Positions 6,591-10,571 of a DNA stretch of 10,571 bases are shown one piece after another. The DNA is from an uncultured Sphingomonas sp. (GTDB lineage: Bacteria; Pseudomonadota; Alphaproteobacteria; Sphingomonadales; Sphingomonadaceae), in contig CAMPIY010000043.1 in the NCBI GenBank assembly GCA_946886645.1, positions 1-10,571 on the forward strand, read 5' to 3'. The notes under the pieces are model-generated. The model searched no databases, was not told where the DNA came from, and was given only the letters and a program-made list of their open reading frames with translations. Positions within the stretch are counted from its first letter, which is position 1; every line of letters begins with the position of its first letter. The position numbers and the translations under genes were made by a program.

Positions 6591-7998
6591 GTTGCTCCTC
6601 CCCTATCGCGGGCAAATGGGAAGGTCGCAACCCGCAACCGGAAAACCGCCAATCCTGGAGCTTGGCGACGCTTTCTACGACGCGGTTAAGCCCGCCGATT
6701 TTCCCAAAGCCATACCGCGCTTCCTCAACCGGCGCTGGGCGGAGCGGATTGGGCTCGGCGAGGTCGACTGGGAGCGGCATTTCGCCCGGTTCGACCCGCT
6801 GCCCGACAACCTGCCGGAGCCGCTGGCGCTACGCTATCATGGCCACCAGTTCCGCCAATACAACCCGGAGATCGGCGACGGGCGCGGCTTCCTGTTCGCG
6901 CAGATTCGCGATGAGCGCGGGCGATTGCTGGACCTAGGGACTAAGGGAAGTGGACAGACGCCGTATAGCCGGAGCGGCGACGGGCGGCTGACGCTGAAGG
7001 GCGGCATTCGCGAAGTGTTGGCGACCGAGATGCTGGAGGCGCTGGGTGTCAATACGTCGAAGAGCTTTGCGCTGTTCGAGACCGGCGAAGAGCTTTGGCG
7101 CGGCGACGAGCCTTCCCCGACCCGTTCTTCAGTGCTGACGCGCCTAAGCCACGGCCATATCCGGATCGGCAATTTCCAGCGTTTCGCCTTTTTCGAGCAG
7201 CCGGAGAATATCGCCAAGCTGACCCGATATTGCCTGGAGCACCTCTACGGGGAGCAACCGGCGACGGACGATGCGGAGAACGCAGCGCGCCTGTTCGACC
7301 TGGTCTGCTCGGCAACGGCGACGCTCGCCGCATCCTATATCGCCGCCGGCTTCGTCCACGGCGTGCTCAACAGCGACAATATCAACATCACTGGCGAGAG
7401 CTTCGATTATGGCCCCTGGCGGTTCGCGCCCGAGTGGGACGAGGAATTCACGGCAGCCTATTTCGATCACGCCGGACTCTACGCGTTCGGCCGCCAGCCT
7501 GAAGCAATCCAGTGGGATGTGGCTCAGCTTGCGGGGTGCCTGGCGATGATAGGCGAGGCCACCGTCCTGTCGGATTTGCTCGGCAGCTGGCCTGGCCGGT
7601 TCGAGGCGGCGCTGGTGGACCGCATGATCGCCAGGCTTGGCGTTGCGCGGATCGATGAGGCCAGCGACCGGGCATTGGTATCGGCGATGCTCAAGGCGCT
7701 CCGGTCGCGACTGGTCGGAATCGATCGCTTCTTCTTCGACTGGCGCGGCGGGCGAATTCCTCTGGCTGAGGTCTATCAAGATGCCGCCTTCGACGATTTG
7801 CGCGCCGCGCTTGAAGGAAGGGGGCAGCCGCTCACCCATGACTATTGGTCCGACCCGGCTCCCTGTTCGATGCTGATCGAGGAGGTCGAGGAAATTTGGG
7901 CGGCCATCGCGGAAGGTGATGACTGGTCCAGATTCGACGCGAAAATTGCCGCAGTGCGCCGCCTCGGTGACGCCATGACGTCGGACAGCGTTACTTGA
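6577..7998 (+). CDS. selO: Protein adenylyltransferase SelO (YdiU family)
   Basis: Pseudokinase-fold enzyme that transfers AMP from ATP to Ser/Thr/Tyr of target proteins and is linked to oxidative stress in E. coli. In the 473-residue reading, LRYHGHQFRQYNPEIGDGRG (shown in full, about 85-104) is the family hallmark. TKGSGQTPYSRSGDGR (about 122-137) carries the nucleotide-binding K123, and E146 in GGIRE is its partner. LTRLSHGHIRIGNFQ (about 187-201) holds the AMP-binding arginines R189 and R196. HGVLNSDN (261-268) gives the catalytic D267 and metal ligand N268, and DYGPWRF gives metal ligand D277. The active site therefore looks complete. Divergent points: the C-terminal half lacks a recognisable NP-x-LRNYLA block, and there is no cysteine or CxxC near the C-terminus; the last cysteine is C430. 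Start: ATG at 6577 overlaps the divergent hydrolase, and neither it nor ATG at 6616 has a clear ribosome-binding site; 6616 is equally plausible. It shares strand and frame with astD 45 bases downstream. Confidence 0.92.
   Translation: MLSPKLLLPYRGQMGRSQPATGKPPILELGDAFYDAVKPADFPKAIPRFLNRRWAERIGLGEVDWERHFARFDPLPDNLPEPLALRYHGHQFRQYNPEIGDGRGFLFAQIRDERGRLLDLGTKGSGQTPYSRSGDGRLTLKGGIREVLATEMLEALGVNTSKSFALFETGEELWRGDEPSPTRSSVLTRLSHGHIRIGNFQRFAFFEQPENIAKLTRYCLEHLYGEQPATDDAENAARLFDLVCSATATLAASYIAAGFVHGVLNSDNINITGESFDYGPWRFAPEWDEEFTAAYFDHAGLYAFGRQPEAIQWDVAQLAGCLAMIGEATVLSDLLGSWPGRFEAALVDRMIARLGVARIDEASDRALVSAMLKALRSRLVGIDRFFFDWRGGRIPLAEVYQDAAFDDLRAALEGRGQPLTHDYWSDPAPCSMLIEEVEEIWAAIAEGDDWSRFDAKIAAVRRLGDAMTSDSVT
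6595..6603 (-). promoter_or_regulatory. Strong Shine-Dalgarno match upstream of the hydrolase
   Basis: On the minus strand this reads GGGGAGGAG, the best ribosome-binding match in the divergent region. Its GGAGG core ends 6 nt before TTG at 6590 but 24 nt before ATG at 6572, so it argues for the TTG start. It falls within the 5' end of the longest reading of selO on the other strand. Confidence 0.5.
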
Positions 7999-8009
7999 CC
8001 GGAACGCTT

Positions 8010-8027
8010 GGGCGTGGGAACGCGCCC
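8010..8027 (+). promoter_or_regulatory. GNRA-capped hairpin between selO and astD
   Basis: GGGCGTG, loop GGAA, CGCGCCC: a 7-bp stem with one G-U wobble and a GNRA-type tetraloop. It begins 11 nt after the selO UGA and ends 7 nt before the GGAG of astD. No U-tract follows, so it is not a classical terminator. It could shape astD translation initiation, protect mRNA ends, or be chance. Confidence 0.4.
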
Positions 8028-8034
8028 GCGTGCT

Positions 8035-8038
8035 GGAG
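8035..8038 (+). promoter_or_regulatory. Ribosome binding site deciding the astD ATG
   Basis: GGAG sits 5 nt before ATG at 8044. An in-frame TTG at 8008 would add 12 residues (LGVGTRPRAGAS after the start) that pass through the hairpin and look unlike the family N-terminus, so ATG 8044 is preferred. Confidence 0.65.
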
Positions 8039-8043
8039 CTTCC

Positions 8044-9470
8044 ATGAGTGAGATGATCGTTTCGACCGAGCCGGCAACCGGCGCGGAAGTCTGGTCCGGA
8101 CCCGTCGGCGACGCCGCCGCCGAGGTCGCCGCCGCGCGCGCTGCCTGGGCGGAATGGGCGGCTCACTCGGTCACCTATCGGATGGAGACGCTGCGGCGCT
8201 TCGCCAATGTCGTTCGGGCGCGGGAGACCGAATTCGCCGAGCTCATCGCACGCGAAACCGGCAAGCCCTTCTGGGAGGCGAAGACCGAGGTCAATTCGGT
8301 CATCGCCAAGGTCGAAATCTCGATCGAGGCCTATCTGGAGCGCACCCCGACGCGGCGCCTGGAAGCGGCGATGGGGAACAAGGTGGCCGTGCGCCACAAG
8401 CCGCATGGTGTCCTCGCGGTGCTCGGTCCCTATAATTTCCCCGCTCACCTGCCCAACGGGCACATCGTTCCAGCCCTGATCGCGGGCAATGCGGTCGTGT
8501 TCAAGCCGTCGGAAAAGACCCCCGCTACCGGCGCCTATCTGGTCGATTGTTTCCGCGAGGCGGGGGTTCCCGATGGCGTCATCCGCCTACTGATCGGCGG
8601 ACCGAACGAAGGACGATCGCTCGCCAGCCAGGATGGAATCGACGGGCTATTATTCACCGGATCGGCTCGCGCGGGAATGACGCTTCATCGCCAGTTCGCC
8701 GAAACGCCGCACAAGATCCTGGCGCTCGAGCTGGGCGGCAACAACCCGATGATCGTGTGGAATACGCCCGATCTCCAGAACGCTGCGACGATCATCGTCC
8801 AGTCCGCCTTCCTCTCCGCCGGCCAGCGCTGCACCGCCGCGCGGCGCCTGATCGTCGAGGATGGGAAGCATGAGGAACTGGTCGCGGAAATCGTGAAGCT
8901 GATGGACCGGATCATCGTCGACCAGCCCATGGCTGACCCAGCGCCGTTCATGGGTCCCGTCATCGATAATGCGGCGGCCGATTTCCTCCAGGAACAGTTC
9001 GTCGGCCTGATGATGAAGGGCGGAAAGCCGATCCGCCGGCTCGATCGCCCGTCCGAGGACCGACCCTTCCTCACGCCGTCCCTGATCGACGTAACCGATG
9101 TCAAGGACCGCCCGGACGAAGAGCTGTTCGGCCCGGTCCTCCAACTCATTCGCGTCAGGGATTTCGACGAAGCGATCGACGAGGCCAACAATACGCGGTT
9201 CGGCTTGGCGGCCAGCGTGTTGACCAAGGACCCCAAGCTTTACGACCGCTTCTGGGCCAATGTCCGCGCCGGCGTGATCAACTGGAACAAGCCGACCAAC
9301 GGCGCCCCGTCCAATGCTCCTTTCGGCGGGATTGGGCTCAGCGGAAACCATCGGCCGAGCGCGTTCTATGCAGCCGACTACAGCGCCTATCCGGTTACAA
9401 GCGTCGAAGCGGAATCAACTCGTGCGGTGATTTCAGAGGGCCTTCGCGATATTAGCGTCGCCGAGAAGGC

Positions 9471-9474
<4 letters not shown>
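8044..9474 (+). CDS. astD: Succinylglutamate-semialdehyde dehydrogenase (AstD-type ALDH)
   Basis: NAD-dependent aldehyde dehydrogenase that oxidises N-succinylglutamate 5-semialdehyde to N-succinylglutamate, the fourth step of the arginine succinyltransferase pathway. It has 476 residues from ATG 8044. The AstD-specific block GPYNFPAHLPNGHIVPAL (128-145) includes oxyanion N131. VVFKPSEKTP holds cofactor-binding K154, and GLLFTGSARAG marks the NAD-binding turn. LALELGGNNP carries general base E229, and SAGQRCTAARR carries catalytic C263. ELFGPVLQ (360-367) and FGGIGLSGNHRPSAFYAADY (427-446) complete the ALDH pattern. All catalytic residues are present. It follows selO by 45 bases on the same strand and in the same frame and converges on dnaB, sharing a CTAG stop. 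No other ast genes (A, B, C, E) are in view, so either the pathway genes are scattered or the enzyme handles another semialdehyde. The class is secure; the exact substrate is less so. Confidence 0.88.

Positions 9475-10571
<1,097 letters not shown>

Noticed and set aside
7144..8463. A 439-codon open frame on the minus strand across selO and the start of astD
   Set aside because: selO and astD share a frame and strong G+C third-position bias, which keeps the opposite frame free of stops. The translation is rich in R, G, A and P, has no recognisable domain and contradicts two clear genes.

Overview
The window is G+C-rich (roughly two thirds by eye), densely packed chromosomal DNA from a Gram-negative bacterium. 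An alphaproteobacterium, most likely of the Sphingomonadales, fits best. The reasons are the general protein flavour, two insertions in the DnaB helicase, a SCO/PCuAC copper pair, and a MexF-like RND pump coupled to a NodT-type outer-membrane lipoprotein. This assignment is inference, because there is no rRNA or other taxonomic marker. Seven genes are complete or nearly so and an eighth runs off the right edge. I see no tRNA, rRNA, insertion sequence, CRISPR array, phage gene or intergenic stretch over 50 bases.

Layout. Positions 5-4641 (+) hold the permease and outer-membrane channel of a tripartite multidrug efflux pump, joined by an ATGA overlap. The periplasmic adaptor is not in view and probably lies just upstream of the left edge. 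Positions 4676-5706 (+) continue in the same direction with a PCuAC copper chaperone lipoprotein and a SCO1/SenC protein, overlapping by one base; together they should deliver copper to the CuA centre of cytochrome c oxidase. Only 34 bases separate this pair from the efflux genes, and an 18-base perfect palindrome covers the efflux stop codon. Positions 5703-6590 (-) encode an alpha/beta hydrolase that converges on the SCO gene and diverges from the next gene. Positions 6577-7998 (+) encode a SelO/YdiU pseudokinase-fold protein AMPylase. Positions 8044-9474 (+) encode an AstD-type succinylglutamate semialdehyde dehydrogenase. Positions 9471-10571 (-) are the C-terminal two thirds or more of the replicative helicase DnaB, cut by the window edge.

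Functionally the window is a set of housekeeping and stress modules: drug efflux, respiratory copper delivery, redox-linked AMPylation, arginine catabolism and replication. It is not one pathway, and I found no convincing undescribed system. The points most worth a second look are at gene boundaries. Both convergent pairs end inside a shared CTAG tetranucleotide, and the efflux operon also ends in CTAG. selO and astD lie in one reading frame separated by a single UGA, which is followed 11 nt later by a hairpin of roughly SECIS-like geometry. The SelO protein lacks the usual C-terminal cysteine. The hydrolase and selO have overlapping divergent 5' ends.
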